From Boswellia sacra (lineage: Eukaryota > Streptophyta > Magnoliopsida > Sapindales > Burseraceae): a stretch of 64,000 bases of DNA. Shown one piece after another: positions 1 to 11,809 of this stretch. The stretch covers positions 20,305 through 84,304 of the forward strand of contig SNVD02013834.1 in the NCBI GenBank assembly GCA_013180625.2, given 5' to 3'. Within the stretch, counting starts at the first letter, position 1, and each line of letters starts with the position of its first letter. Below the pieces are notes generated by a model. That model was not told the DNA's origin. It did no database searches and was given only the letters and a program-made list of their open reading frames with translations. A program made the translations under genes and the position numbers.

Positions 1-1000
1 GGTGTAAACGGTGGAGCAAATACACACCAAGTTAGTTTGGAGACAAAAGGCAATAGTCTTAAATGGAAGTGGCATTTGATTTTCAGTGTTCAATTTCTTT
101 TTCAATGATGTTGGAGAGAAGGCGGCAGTCTTGCACATCGCGGGGAGAAGGTTTACTGTGTTTTTATGAGAAAAAAAAGTAGAAACCTAGAAAGAAAACA
201 ACTATACAAAATAAAATCAAGAATCTAAAATCCGTATTCAAATTAAACTGAGAAAGAAAGAAGAAATAACATGATCATTTTGGCAATTGTGGTGTGCGAA
301 TGGTCACTAGATGCAAAAAAATGACTAGCTTTTAGTTGTGACACGCAAACAATTTAGTGAGTTTATGCTTTTTTTTTTTTTGGGAGGAAAGGGAGAAGTT
401 TTTGTAATGGATGGTGGTGATAGCAACATTTGAATTAAATGGCAGTGGAACACCATCCAAAGGGAGAGAGAATGGGAGGTGAAGTGGTGATAAAGCAACA
501 TCCAGAGGGAGAGAGAACGAGAGGTAAAGAGTTGAGTTTTTTTTTAAATTATTGTATTATTTCCTTATTTAATTAATTTATTTTATTTACGTTTTAGGGA
601 AAAAATCTTTGCAAACTTTTGACAGTCTCAATTTTAATGGAAAACGATGATGAATTTTATGCAAGTTCAAGGATATTATTGATTAAAAACTCATAGTTGT
701 TCTCCGAGTAAGATTTATCTAAAACTCGAGGATACTTATTAATATTATCACATAATTAAATAGGCGATTTGGATTCGTACATTTACCTTTATTAACCACG
801 AAAACTTCAAAGTGGTTCACTCACTCTAGTTACATAAGAAATGAGACAAATAACATTAATATGCATTGAAATCATATATAACACATAAGAAGATTACGAA
901 ATATGTATATATAATAAGTTTGTAAAAGATAGGAATTGACCCTTGACTTTAATTTAACTTTAATAATGATCAGATGATACCTAATTCATATCATTATTAT
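1..1000. other. Intergenic, no gene seen
   Basis: AT-rich DNA with short homopolymers and no convincing coding frame. A loose direct repeat of a purine-rich phrase (CCAAAGGGAGAGAGAAYGRGAGGT-like) occurs near 455-480 and 500-525. The segment ends in a TTA/ATT-rich stretch next to the copia LTR. Confidence 0.6.
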
Positions 1001-1410
1001 TATTATGAAATGTTAGATATTTTATAAAGCATTAAATGTTTTTCCTGTTTATGGTTAAAGATAAATATTCGCCTTGTAGAAGATGGTAATTTGAGGTTGT
1101 GGAGCCTCCTATATATATATCCCAATGCTCTTCCGTTTTTGTTACAAAACGAAAGAAATAAAAGAATCTACTTTTACATTTTTCTATCTCTCTTATCCCA
1201 TCTTGCCTCCTTGCCTTGACTTCAATCTTCATCTCATTTTTACACCACTTTATCTTTATCAATTCTCTTTTTTACTTCTAATTTCTCCTCCATTAATTAA
1301 TTGCTTCTATTTTCTACAGGCCACCTTCCTTCTCTATTAATCATCAAGAAACACATCATATAAACAAAGTCATCACATTACTTTATATTATATATACCTA
1401 AACTATAATA
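1001..1410 (+). repeat. Copia 5' LTR
   Basis: It aligns along its length with 6847-7294: shared starts near TATGAAATGTTAGATATTTT, a shared pyrimidine-rich middle and a shared end CTAAACTATAATA. It begins TATTATGAAATG where the right LTR has TGTTATGAAATG, so the terminal TG has mutated. It lacks the long CT/AT microsatellite of the right copy. Confidence 0.85.
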
Positions 1411-1426
1411 CGTTATCAGCACGATA
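1411..1426 (+). other. Primer binding site of the copia element
   Basis: The sequence CGTTATCAGCACGATA directly follows the left LTR. A TTATCAGCACG stretch in this position is common in plant copia elements and, as I recall, pairs with an internal part of initiator tRNA-Met. Confidence 0.55.
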
Positions 1427-1733
1427 GTACTTTGCATTTTTTTTTTTACTTCTATATCATATTGAAATTATTTGGTTATTCTTATAAGTATGCTCTATGG
1501 TTGCTATTAAATTTGATCCTTCACATCAGAAAACAAGAATACTTTATAATTTCAAATTACTTTGTATTTATTGTACTTTATTTCTTCTCTTATTGTACTT
1601 TATTTCTTGTTATATTACTTCTTTACTTTATGTTTATTTATCTCTTTTCATATTGTTATATATAGTGATCATTGCAAACCTGAAGTTTGCAAGGAATGGC
1701 AAATTAAAGAACTTGAAGTTATGAAATTATCAA

Positions 1734-2769
1734 ATGAACCAGAAGTTTCACAAAATGTCCAATTTGAAAAGCTTGGAGTTTGCTGCCTTGACCCTAAAAA
1801 TAAAAGGGTATCTACTATGGGCCACAAATGTTCACATTTGTGCACAGAAAATTATAACACACTATAATGGAAGGCAATCAGGCAATTCCACAAGAATGGG
1901 CCAAAGCAATGAATTTCATGCACCATCATCTATGTGAGGACTTGAAGATCCAATATATTTCTGAAAAAGATCCAGTGGTGTTCTAAAAAAGTTTAAAGGA
2001 AAGATTTGACCACCAAAAGGATGTGTTTCTGCCTATGGCTAAACGTGCCTTCGATCGATTGAGCTTCCAGGATTTTAAATCAGTTTCTGAGTACTATTAT
2101 GCTCTTTATGCTATTGTTGCAGAATTAAAATTATACGGTGAAAATATATCTGACTATGCTCTGATAGACAAAACATTGTCTACATTTCATGCCTCGAATC
2201 TGCTCCTGTATTAGAAGTATCGAGACCGTCATTTTGAAAAGTATTCAAAATTGATTTCTCGTCTCCTTCTCATTGAATAACATAATAAGCTGTTGATGAA
2301 AAATTACTATTCACATCCTACTGTCTCTTTACCATTCCTAGAAGCGAATGATAGTGGTTTTAATAGCTAAGGACGAGGACAAGGAGGAGGGCGTGGTTGT
2401 AGAAATGGTAATCGTCGAGGTGGCCATAAATCTTGGGGACAAATAAATGCCAAAAATGCCCATCAAAGGTAGGAAAGCTAAAAGGCAAAACGTTTTAAAG
2501 GTAGAGGTTCACAAAACAAACTACCCAAGAAATGTGAGAAAACTTGTTATAGATCTGGCATGACTAGACATTGGTCACGTACTTGTCGTATGACCAAACA
2601 TTTGATGGATTTATATCAGGTCTCTATAAAGGATAAAGGAAAGATTGCTGAGACCAACTACATTAATGACCCAGACGGTCACACTAATCTTGATGTCTCA
2701 GATTTTCTTACTGATCCAGAGGAAGCTATTGGCCATATGATGTTTAAAGGAAATGCCTCAACCAATTGA
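1734..2769 (+). pseudogene. Copia gag remnant
   Basis: Frames here read like a copia Gag core: LEFAALTLKIKGYLLWATNV near 1755-1815, then a block at 2023-2214 (FDRLSFQDFKSVSEYYYALY) and a tail at 2560-2769. The zinc knuckle near 2530-2590 reads CYRSGMTRHWSRTC, where the family has CYRCG, so its second cysteine is a serine. Several stops and frame shifts separate the blocks. Gag packages the RNA in the virus-like particle; this copy is dead. Confidence 0.75.
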
Positions 2770-3084
2770 ATAGTTGTTATGTTTACTACATGTTGTAATA
2801 GGTCTTATTATGATGTATTTTGTGTGTATGTGTGTTATATGTGTGTTTTGTTATGAAGTTTTAATGTACTTTTATCTGGTGTAGACTTTTTGTAATAAAG
2901 AGGAATATACATAAAGGCTTTGTTTAAAAATGATGAAGATTTATGTCTTGTTGATGGTGTAACAACTCATGCTGTTCTTAAACATGAGAAATATTTCCTA
3001 AAGTTAAAATTTCTGGAAGCAAAGGTTAACATTATATCATGGTCTGTTAATTTGATTGAGAGCTCTTGAAGAGCCGCTATAATA

Positions 3085-4098
3085 TTGGCAAGTGGTACTA
3101 AATTATGTATTGATAATGCCTTATATTCAAGCAAATCTAGCAGGAATTTGCTTAGTTTTAAAGAAATAAGGCATAACAGATATCATATTAAGACATCTTG
3201 TGAAAACAATATTGAATTTCTTTATATCTCTTCAGATGTCTCAGGACAAAAGAGGATATTGGAAAAGCTTGAAGCTTTCTCTTATGGATTATATTATACA
3301 TATATAAATTCCATTGAAACCTACGCAATAATGAACCAGAAGTTCAAAGATCCCAAAACTTTTATATTGTGGCATGACCATCTTGGTCACCCAGGATCAA
3401 CAATGATGAGTAGGATTGTTGATAATACAAATGGACATCCATTAAAGAATCTAAAAATTCTTTTGTCTAATGAAACTATTTGTACTGCTTGTTAACAAGG
3501 AAAATTGATTACTAGACCATTTTCTTCCAAGATTGGCCTTGAATGTCCATCATTCTTACAGAGAATTTAAGGGGATATATGTGGACCTGTTCATCCACCT
3601 AGTGGACCATTTCGTTATTTCATGGTTTTAATTGATGTTCTTGCACAGTTGTCTCATGTTTGTCTGTTGTCAACTAGAAATGTTGCATTTCCTAGACTAT
3701 TGGTTGAAATCATTAAATTACAGGCACTTTTTTTAGACCATCCTATTAAATCAATATATTTGGATAATGCTGGTGAATTTACATAAAAAGTATTTGATGA
3801 TTATTATATGTCCATTGGAATTGATGTTGAGCACCCTATTCCACATGTTCATACCCAAAATGGTTTGGCAGAATCACTTATAAAGCGATTGCAGATAATT
3901 GCACATACTTTATTATTAAGAATGCAGTTGGCAACTTCTGTCTGGGGCCATATTTGTTTGCATGCTGCATCATTAATTAGATTGAGGCCCGTTGCTTATC
4001 ATAAGTATTCACCATTTCAACTTGTACTTGGCCAACAACCTAATATATCTCATTTTAGAATTTTCGATTATGTTGTACAAGTTCTCATTGCTCCCTAG
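3085..4098 (+). pseudogene. Copia integrase remnant (GAG-pre-integrase and core)
   Basis: The first part (3085-3495) carries a His/Cys zinc-binding pattern, WHDHLGHPGSTMM ... ICTAC. A stop follows immediately. The catalytic core continues with GDICGPVHPPSGPFRYF (first Asp), IYLDNAGEFT (second Asp) and HTQNGLAESLIKRLQ (Glu), so the DDE residues remain readable although stops interrupt the frame near 3495, 3568 and 3784. Integrase inserts the cDNA into the genome; this copy is inactive. Confidence 0.85.
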
Positions 4099-4128
4099 AA
4101 CAGGACAAAAATGGGGCCTTAACGTCAA

Positions 4129-6060
4129 TTGAGGATTTATGTGGGTTATAATTCTCCTTTTACTATTAGAAATTTGGAATCCACAACAGGTGATCTTTTT
4201 ACCGCACAATTTGTAGATTGTCATTTTGATGAGACATTTTTCCCACCTTTAGGAAAACAAAAAATGCCTCATGAAGTTAGGCATATGCCTTCTGAAGTAA
4301 GGCAAGAACTTTCTTGGAATGTAGAAACAATATCTCATCTTGATCCTCTCATATCTCAATATGAAAATGACGTGCAAAGAATAATACATCTTCAGAACAT
4401 TGCTAATCAAATGCCATATGATTTTACTAACGCAGCTAAGATAACAAAATCACATGTACATGCTATGAATGCACCGGCACAAATAGAGATCCATGTTGAA
4501 CAAACTCCTTAAGCAAAAATGAATAATCAATCTGTTACACGCCTGAAGTGTGGCAGACAGTTTGGATCAAATGATACTGTCCCCTGAAAAAGAAAAGTGG
4601 TAAATATCAATCCCACTGAAAATAATGTTCGAGCTAAAGATTCCATAATTTCTAATTTATCTCCTGAAGAGATAAATGTTTCTAATGAAAAATGTGCCCT
4701 TGAAGAGGTACATGTTATTAATGAGAAATGTGCCAATGAAGTGACATATAAAAATGAGGAAATTTCTATTAATTATGCTAGAGAAAGGTGGAATCATGAT
4801 GAAATTGTCATCGACGACATATTTTCATTTGCAGTAGCCACTAATATTTTGAATGATTATTTTGAACCAAATTCAGTGGATGAATGTAAGCAAAGACATG
4901 ATTGGCCTAAATGGAAAGAAGCAATTCAATTAGAATTAGCTTCATTAGCCAAACGAGATCTTTTTGGACCTGTAGTCCGGACTCCAACTGATGTAAAATC
5001 CGTTGGATATAAGTGGGTGGTTACTAGAAAATAAAATGAGAAAAACGAGATTATCAAATATAAAGCCCGCTTAGTGGCTCAAGGTTTTTCTCAAATACCG
5101 GGTATTGATTTTGATGAAATTATGCCCTGGTAATGGATATAATCACTTTCAAATATTTGGTCAATTTAGCAGGCTTAGAAAAATTTCACATGTGCCTTAT
5201 GGATGTGGTTACTGCTTATCTGTATAGTAAATTAGATTTTGACATATATATGAAACTTCCTGAAGAATTTTAATTGCCTGAAGCAATTAAAACATAGCCA
5301 AGGAGCATGTATTCACTCAAATTACAAAGATCCATAGATGGATTGAAATAATCAAGGCAAATGTGGAACAATCACCTCAGTGAATACTTGATTAAAGAGG
5401 GATACATTAATGGTCCCATATGCCCTTGTGTGTTTATAAAGAAGTCAGAATCTGCTTTTGTTATTATAGCAGTATACGTCGACGACATGAATTTAATTGG
5501 GACTCTTGAAGAGATCGGGAATGCAACTGAATATTTGAAAAGTGAATTTGAAATGAAAGACTTGGGGAAAACAAAACACTATCTCGTTTTGCAGATCGAG
5601 CATATTTCAACGGGTATACTTGTTCATCAGTCAGTATATATAGAAAAGATTTTAAAATGGTTCAATATGGATAAAGCCTATCCATTGAGTACCCTAATGG
5701 TGGTTTGATCCCTTCATCCCAAAAAGGATCCATTCCATCCTAAAGAGGATGATGAACATATACTTGGTGCAGAAGTACCGTATCTAAATGGCATAGGTGC
5801 ATTAATGTATCTGACACAGTGTATAAGTTCAGATATTGCATTTGCAGTAAATTTATCTCCTACAATAGATCTTCCAATAATTATATATGAAGATAATGCA
5901 GCTTGTATAGCGCAAATTAGAGGAGGGTATATCAAGGGAGATCGAACCAAACATATTTCTCCTAAGTTTTTCTACATGTGTGAACTTCAACAAAGCAGAA
6001 AAATTGATGTGAAATAGATCCGTTCGAATAATAATCTTGCTGATTTATTTACTAAGACAT
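4129..6060 (+). pseudogene. Copia reverse transcriptase and RNase H remnant
   Basis: A low-complexity linker (4129-4880) precedes the reverse transcriptase start (WPKWKEAIQLELASL near 4900). The polymerase motif AVYVDDMNLIG lies near 5470-5500, so the YVDD site is preserved. RNase H follows with YEDNAACIAQIRGGYIKGDR near 5885-5945 and NNLADLFTKTL near 6030-6060. Stops occur near 5032, 5272, 5296, 5349 and 5706, and the RNase H N-terminal part is shortened. A defective copy. Confidence 0.85.
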
Positions 6061-6207
6061 TGTTGACATTAACATTTGAGAAACTAGTATACATCATTGT
6101 CATGCAGTGGCTCAGCAAGCAACCAAGTTTATAAAGATTATTGCTTTGTTGATATCATCAGGGGGAGTTGTCATCAGGGGAAGTATTTTGGATATTTATG
6201 TGTACTT

Positions 6208-6640
6208 GTCACATCTGGTCCCCCACCCGGGCGCACTGCAGCACCGGGACCTTACGGTTGTCCTCGGATGGACATAGTCCAGTATTGTCAGCTCTGGGCC
6301 CACCGACCCTCACGGTTTTGTCCACATCGGGGAACAGGGCCTTATAGGACACCTTCTTTTACCCGTGTGGCGCCTCCCCCACTCGGCCCGAATGGTACTC
6401 ACTTTCAACGCCAATGACCTTTGAGGTCTTGGGCTCGAGTGGGGGAGGCGCCACACGGGTAAAAGAAGGTGTCCTATAAGGCCCTGTTCCCCGATGTGGA
6501 CAAAACCGTGAGGGTCGGTGGGCCCAGAGTGGACAATACTGGACTGTGTCCATCCGAGGACAACCGTAAGGTCCCATGCGGGTAAAAGAGGGTGTCCTAT
6601 AAGGCCCTGTTCCCCAAATGGGCGGGGGACCAGATGTGAC
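6208..6640. mobile_element. GC-rich fold-back (long inverted repeat) element
   Basis: The ends GTCACATCTGGTCCCC (6208-6223) and its exact reverse complement (6625-6640) define the borders. Inside, about 140 bases (6247-6385) are nearly the perfect reverse complement of 6436-6576, with a roughly 50-base loop. A stretch of the right arm (6457-6492) is repeated directly at 6579-6614. The element is far richer in GC than its host. TGTACT occurs on both sides (6201-6206 and 6646-6651) and may be a target duplication. It has no coding capacity; the superfamily is unresolved (Mutator-like or fold-back). Confidence 0.75.
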
Positions 6641-6836
6641 AGTATTGTACTCTTTTTCCCTTAGCCAGGTTTTTTTCCCACTCGATTTTACTGGCAAGCT
6701 TTTTAATGAGGCAGTAAAGCATGTCCATATCACTTAGGATATAATTATATTTCTTTGATAAGGTTTTTATCCCATTGGGTTTTTTCTTAGTAATGTCAAA
6801 TATAATTATAATTATCCTAAGATAGTAAAAATATCT

Positions 6837-6846
6837 AAAGGGGGAG
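6837..6846 (+). other. Polypurine tract of the copia element
   Basis: AAAGGGGGAG lies immediately before the right LTR and is the expected primer for plus-strand DNA synthesis. Confidence 0.75.
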
Positions 6847-6954
6847 TGTTATGAAATGTTAGATATTTTACAAAGCATTAAATGTTTTTCTTGTTTATGG
6901 TCAATGAAAAATATTGGCCTTGTAAAAGATGGTAATTTGAGGCGTTGGAGCTTC

Positions 6955-7017
<63 letters not shown>

Positions 7018-7294
7018 AATGCTCTTCCGTTTTTGTTACACAAAGAAAGAAATAACATCTACTTTTACATTTTTCTATCTCTCTAATCCCATCTTGCCTC
7101 CTTTCCTTGACTTCCATCTTCATCTCACTTTTCCACCACTTTATCTTTATCTCTTCTCTTCGTTACTTCTAATTTCTCCTCCATTAATTGCTTTTATTTT
7201 CTACACGCCACCTTCCTTCTCTATTAAGTATCAAGAAACACATCATATAAATGTCATCACATTACTTTATGTTATATATAACTAAACTATAATA
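6847..7294 (+). repeat. Copia 3' LTR
   Basis: It starts TGTTATGAAATG after the polypurine tract and ends CTAAACTATAATA like the left LTR. It is longer than the left LTR mainly because of a CT/AT microsatellite at 6954-7014. Confidence 0.85.
6954..7014. repeat. (CT)n(AT)n microsatellite
   Basis: A run of CT dinucleotides passes directly into a run of AT dinucleotides inside the copia 3' LTR. The matching place in the 5' LTR (near 1108-1120) has only a short AT run. Confidence 0.95.
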
Positions 7295-8994
7295 ATAGTT
7301 ATTATTATTTTAAATTGTTCTGTTTGGAATTATAGAAGATTAATTATAGCCGTCCTCTCAAAAACGTCCAGTTACACCTATTACACTCGAACTTTGGGTC
7401 ATGATGGAATATGGTACAAGGACTAGAATTTTATCACTCGACTGAAATATGAACTTGTTGAAATATTGTGTATGATTTTTTCCCCCATTCTAATTAGTAC
7501 TCGTGCAAAAACACAAAAAAGTTTTCACTTAAAAGTATAGTATTTTCTCAGTTTTCAGTCCCATCTTTAACTTCTTAATTAATTATGAAATGTGTGTATT
7601 AACTGTAAAACGTCATATTAGAACACGTATATTAGAATATTTCTTATTTTGATATTATGTGAAATCAAGAGTTCTTTTACCCAAAAGATGGAGCAAAAAA
7701 CTAAGCAAATTGCCCGGAACGTAAGAATCAATATTAGCATTAATAAGCTTTATGTGCACCACCAACTGTCGGTCTCTAAAGTAAACAAATTAGACTCAAA
7801 ATTTCCACTAATCAAATTTCCAATTTAACGCGGGGCTTTGGAAAGTTTCCTATGTATGACTGCATTGAGCTCTAATTTTCTTGTCATTAACAAGACTTTT
7901 GTGCACGCACCAGACAAGGAGAGGGTTTGTCATGCCCTTGAGGCAATACCTCCAGGCATGCGCACCCTGGTTGACCCGGAGGCATTGCCTCCGGGGCATG
8001 AAAGATTCTCCCACACAAGTCTTGCCTCACGAGTTTGAAATAATAAAAGTGCACGCACCAGACAAGACTCCACTCACGAGTTTGAAATGATGTTTATATT
8101 GGCATGGAATTTTCAATGTTGGCGTTCCACTTCAATTTATAGTTCTTATTTAACATTTCTTCGTCAATTAGGTGAGTTTGCATGCAGATATTGATCATTT
8201 ATAGGAGAAAAAAATGTTGGGTAGGAAAGGTGAAATGAATTTTCATTTTAGTTTTGTAAAATTAGCTAGGATTTGATATATAAAATCCTTAATAAATTTT
8301 ATAGACCAAAATTAAAAGATTTCGGCAATACCCAGGTTATTAAAACCAAGATCTAAGACTCATGATATATAAAGTGGAGAGCCAGTGGATAACAAATGAT
8401 TGAGATAAAGTTAAGTTTTTAAAATCTCACTTGCTTGGTTATAGAAATTAAGTCATTAGGTTATTCTACGTAAAACTCTCAAATTGACATGATTTTTTCT
8501 AATTAATAAGTTTAGAAGTAAAATGGTTCAAATTAGGCCTAGAGTGATAGGAAACTATATCATAATATATATTAGGAGGGAATGGCTCTTTTGTTTCTCT
8601 GATTAATGGAAAATATAACTTCAAATGGGTATAGTGTTCTTTAAGTTGGTATTAGCAATACCTAAAAGTAATATAATATGTCGCTTTTAGATTTTGAGCA
8701 ACATCTTATAATTATTTTAACACTTTAAAACTTCCGACCAAATACATTTGGGAACAATAATTTTGAGGGTTATGTTATTTTGGCTTTTTATAAATTTGGT
8801 TCTTAGATGAAGCACCAATTATATTTTACAGTCTATTTTACCCACTTTAAAATTTCATAAAAAATGCCCTTGCCGCCGGTCTTACAACGTTATTTTTATT
8901 TAGTGAAGACTAAAGATAGATGAACTCTTTACGAATCTTTTTTACATTTGGGCCAAATGTTACGAGATCAATTGTGCTTTCTCATCCTTTACAA
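7295..8994. other. Intergenic, no gene seen
   Basis: AT-rich DNA without a supported gene. GTGCACGCACCAGACAAG occurs at 7901-7918 and again at 8049-8066, and TCACGAGTTTGAAAT occurs twice nearby, so 7900-8090 holds a short local duplication. Confidence 0.55.
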
Positions 8995-9665
8995 TTGAGT
9001 TTTCCCAATGATTATGCATCTTTCTGTAAAGGATTTTCAAGAAAAAAATTGTATTCATCTGATGATTTTCTTCTTTGCTCTTCAAGATTCAAACATAAAA
9101 TACTTCTCTCCAGTCAGCATTGTTACTATACCATTACAAAAACGCATTCCTTATACGGAACAGAAAACCGTAATTTCGGAGCAGCTTTATAATAAACATT
9201 CAGTTTCCTGGAATTTTTATTGCTCAGAAAAGGCTTAACCAGAAGAAATAACATCTGGCAACATATGCAATTAATAACCATGTTTTTTTACAGATATGTC
9301 GAAAAGCTTTCTTCTTAAATCTGCAAATGTTCCAAATTACTTTTGCAACATATCAGGCAAAAGGAATGCCTATGCATGAGTTTCATCATACTGTCAAATC
9401 AGGAACAATCAGTCTCTCTCATAAGTAAAACTAGAATACACTGTAAAGATACTGCAATATGAAACTTCACAAGAGCCAAAGGTAAGTATAAATTTCCAAA
9501 GTGCTAAAGCAATTTAATGTGATTCAACTTAAAAGCATAAGCCACGAATTACAGAAACTAGAAACTTTCACGCTTCATAATATTTCCTAGAAGCTACAGT
9601 GAAACATGTTTCAGCTGATGAATTGAAAACTCACAACTCAGAGATTGATGAAGACTAGACGGCAA
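8995..9665. repeat. Relic of the receptor-kinase 3' flank (duplicated segment)
   Basis: This segment aligns in the same orientation with 19705-20325, the DNA downstream of the intact minus-strand lectin kinase. Shared phrases in the same order include ATGATTATGCATCTTT, ATGCATGAGTT, TCAGTCTCTCTC, TGTAAAGATACTGC and AACTCACAACTCAGAGAT. The similarity stops where the kinase coding region should begin, so it marks a lost tandem copy. Open frames here are chance frames. Confidence 0.75.
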
Positions 9666-11340
9666 ATGTGTATTAGTCCAAGATGCAGAAGAAGATGTTT
9701 CGAGTTGTAAGTGTGTAGTTAGACTTTCGAAGCCTATAACTTTCTCAAGCTATGTCCATTTTTGGGCTGGTAACATATCATTTTGAAGCTCTTGGAATTC
9801 TCTATGACATATGATTATATAGGGTATGATATGCTGTTCTTTTTGATAAAGTTTTGTAATGTATTACTGTAGTCCATTTATTAAGTTATAGTTTCAAACT
9901 TATTACTGTGTAAAGGAAATACATTGCTCCTTTTAGCTGATTCAATTTTTAGGACTCCTCAATAAACTTGATTACATAATATTGATCTTAGTGGCAGCAG
10001 AAACTGTTAATGCTAGTTTGAATATGCAATGTTTGGATGTTATTCTCCTTTTGGTATTTGATATGTAACCGATTCTTTCAACTCCTTTTGTATGCATTAA
10101 CATGAGCATTCATCTGCAGAAGCAAAAGTTGATCATAGTTGACATGAACTTCAACGCAACTACTTTTACAACCACGAGATTAACATCATTTTGAGTAGCA
10201 TTAGATTAGAAAGACCACCAGAGCATAGATAGAACCTTGTTCACCGTCACATTTCTGCTCATCAGTTCTCCGATTTGCCCTAAGATTACTTCAATGATTT
10301 CCATTTTGTTCACATGTGTTATAACATCCTCTTGATCTCCATCTCCATCTGCACTGCATAAATAGATGTTCGAGGAAGTTCATTTGTATTTGGCCTAAAT
10401 TTCTCATGGTCTAGAACGCCGGAATCTATAGAATGTGGAAGTCGCATTTGGACATATGAAGTATAGTTTACCAGGGTTTTAAAGTTGGCTTTGTTTGTGC
10501 AAAGCTTTTGAAGAAGAAAGGTGTCTAAAGTTGGCTTCTGTGCAGCCAATACATGTGTTAAATGTGAACTGTGCAATGTCCACTATGCAGTGTTGAAAAT
10601 TGTTCGATCTAAAATTTTTTATTTTTTATTTTTAAAAGAATCAATCAAGGCCATTTTTGTCGAAGGGCATTTTGGTTAATAATAGCCATCAGATGTTAGT
10701 GGTACCTAGTTGTCTGATCGCCTATACATTAAGCGGTATAATAGACTTTTTGCCCTTCTGTTACTCTTAGAATAGACAAATCCATTAGTTGGGCCTTATT
10801 GATTAAAGAAGAAAGTAATACTCTAAAAGAGGTAGTGATACAACTCCGAAGTGATATTCCGCTCGACATTAAAACAAACCTTAAAAGAATCGTTAATAAT
10901 ATTAGTCCTTTCAAAAATAGTGGAACTTTTTTAATGGGATAGAGAGTAGTGGAGCTAGTGCTGCCATCTGGGATTGTTGCTGTAGTTGTTGGGGGCTCTT
11001 AGTCCTCTCGGTGAGAAGAGCTTTTAATTGATAGTGTGTTGGATATATTAATTAATAAATCCTGGAGTAGATGCGTGATTGCTGCGGAATAATTGCAGCA
11101 GCAAAACTTCTCTTTAATTTAAGCTCATGTTTGAAATCTTTAGATAAAAAATTAAATTTAATATACTCGAAAAAAAAAAAAAAAACCTCTAGATTTTTTT
11201 TGAATGAATTCTCTGTTCTGGATTTTAGTGAAATGAATTTTATTGGGTTAACAGATTCCTTTGTATAATTAGCTTATGATTTCTGGGAATTTGAGGAGTT
11301 CAAAATTATGGGCCTGTTTCGATATAGTGGAGCCTTTGTT
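9666..11340. other. Intergenic, no gene recognised
   Basis: No domain or splice pattern could be supported on either strand. A short minus-strand frame at 10319-10576 has no recognisable motif. An A-run lies at 11170-11185. Confidence 0.5.
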
Positions 11341-11354
11341 TCAGTCTACTCGTT

Positions 11355-11600
11355 TTGGAAACCTGTTTTGCAAGCTCTGAAAATGTTAGTCGGATATGTC
11401 CAGGATTTTTAGCATCCTGGGATCAGTGGTACCAGGACAATGTGTATGGGTTATTCCTGCGATCAAGCAGCTCGGCTTTTGGTTTTGGCTTTTGCATTGC
11501 CTCGGATTGTCCCTTTTTGCTTGTTGTCATTCACATTAGTAGTGCAAAAGTAGTTTGGGCTGTTGATAAAGATTCATCGGAATGCACGGCCTGAGAAGTT
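11355..11600 (+). pseudogene. Orphan N-terminal fragment of a G-type lectin receptor kinase
   Basis: The translated frame contains VSRICPGFLASWDQWYQDN and FGFGFCIASDCPFLLVVIH, which line up with GRIYPGFEASTSEWNESDF and FGLGFYRSRNITQRLLLLRH near the start of the intact kinase at 20344-22776. It ends in a stop at about residue 80, and no kinase domain follows before the transposon stack begins. There is no good ATG. It lies on the plus strand, opposite to the intact gene. A relic of the lectin-binding domain only. Confidence 0.6.
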
Positions 11601-11801
11601 TGTGTGACATTCTGATTTATAAGTGTGCCCAAGCCCATCCTATATTTGCTTTATAATGTATTGTTAATTATTTGTATGCATGGCAGTGACATGTTAATTG
11701 AAATAAGAGAGAGGACTTCATGAAACACTTGGCAACTTAGGGGATTTAAATGACATTTGGCATGAGAGGATATTTATATAAGGGGAGGGATGGAGTTATA
11801 G
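11601..11801 (+). repeat. Outer LTR fragment of family X, left part
   Basis: It starts TGTGACATTCTGATTT and has TATATAAGGGGAGGG near 11775-11787. Both match the order seen at the start of the solo LTR (12258 onward) and of the copy at 48626 (TATATAAGGGGATGG). 'X' is my label. The fragment is cut by the hAT element and continues at 16767. Confidence 0.55.
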
Positions 11802-11809
11802 ACCATATT
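11802..11809. repeat. hAT target-site duplication, left copy
   Basis: ACCATATT, identical to 16759-16766. Eight bases is the standard duplication length of the hAT superfamily. Confidence 0.85.

Larger units (their letters stand above)
1001..7294 (+). mobile_element. Degenerate Ty1/copia LTR retrotransposon
   Basis: The element is bounded by two related LTRs (1001-1410 and 6847-7294). Between them lie gag, integrase, reverse transcriptase and RNase H remnants in the Ty1/copia order, with integrase before reverse transcriptase. A primer-binding-site-like stretch follows the left LTR and a purine tract precedes the right LTR. Many in-frame stops and frame changes break every domain, so it cannot make its own proteins. 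A GC-rich fold-back element sits between RNase H and the polypurine tract. No clear 5-bp target duplication is visible because both flanks are ATT-rich. The lineage within copia is not resolved. Confidence 0.9.

Noticed and set aside
6097..6733. Proline-rich open frames on both strands
   Set aside because: They mirror each other across the fold-back element and have no family features.
6849..7123. Open frames with runs such as YIYIYIYI and RERERE
   Set aside because: They are translations of the CT/AT microsatellite in the copia LTR.
8920..9238. Plus-strand frames of 76-90 codons
   Set aside because: They fall in the duplicated kinase 3' flank and are not kept open in the copy at 19705.
10319..10576. 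Minus-strand 85-codon frame
   Set aside because: No ATG context, splice sites or recognisable domain; kept only as unsupported.
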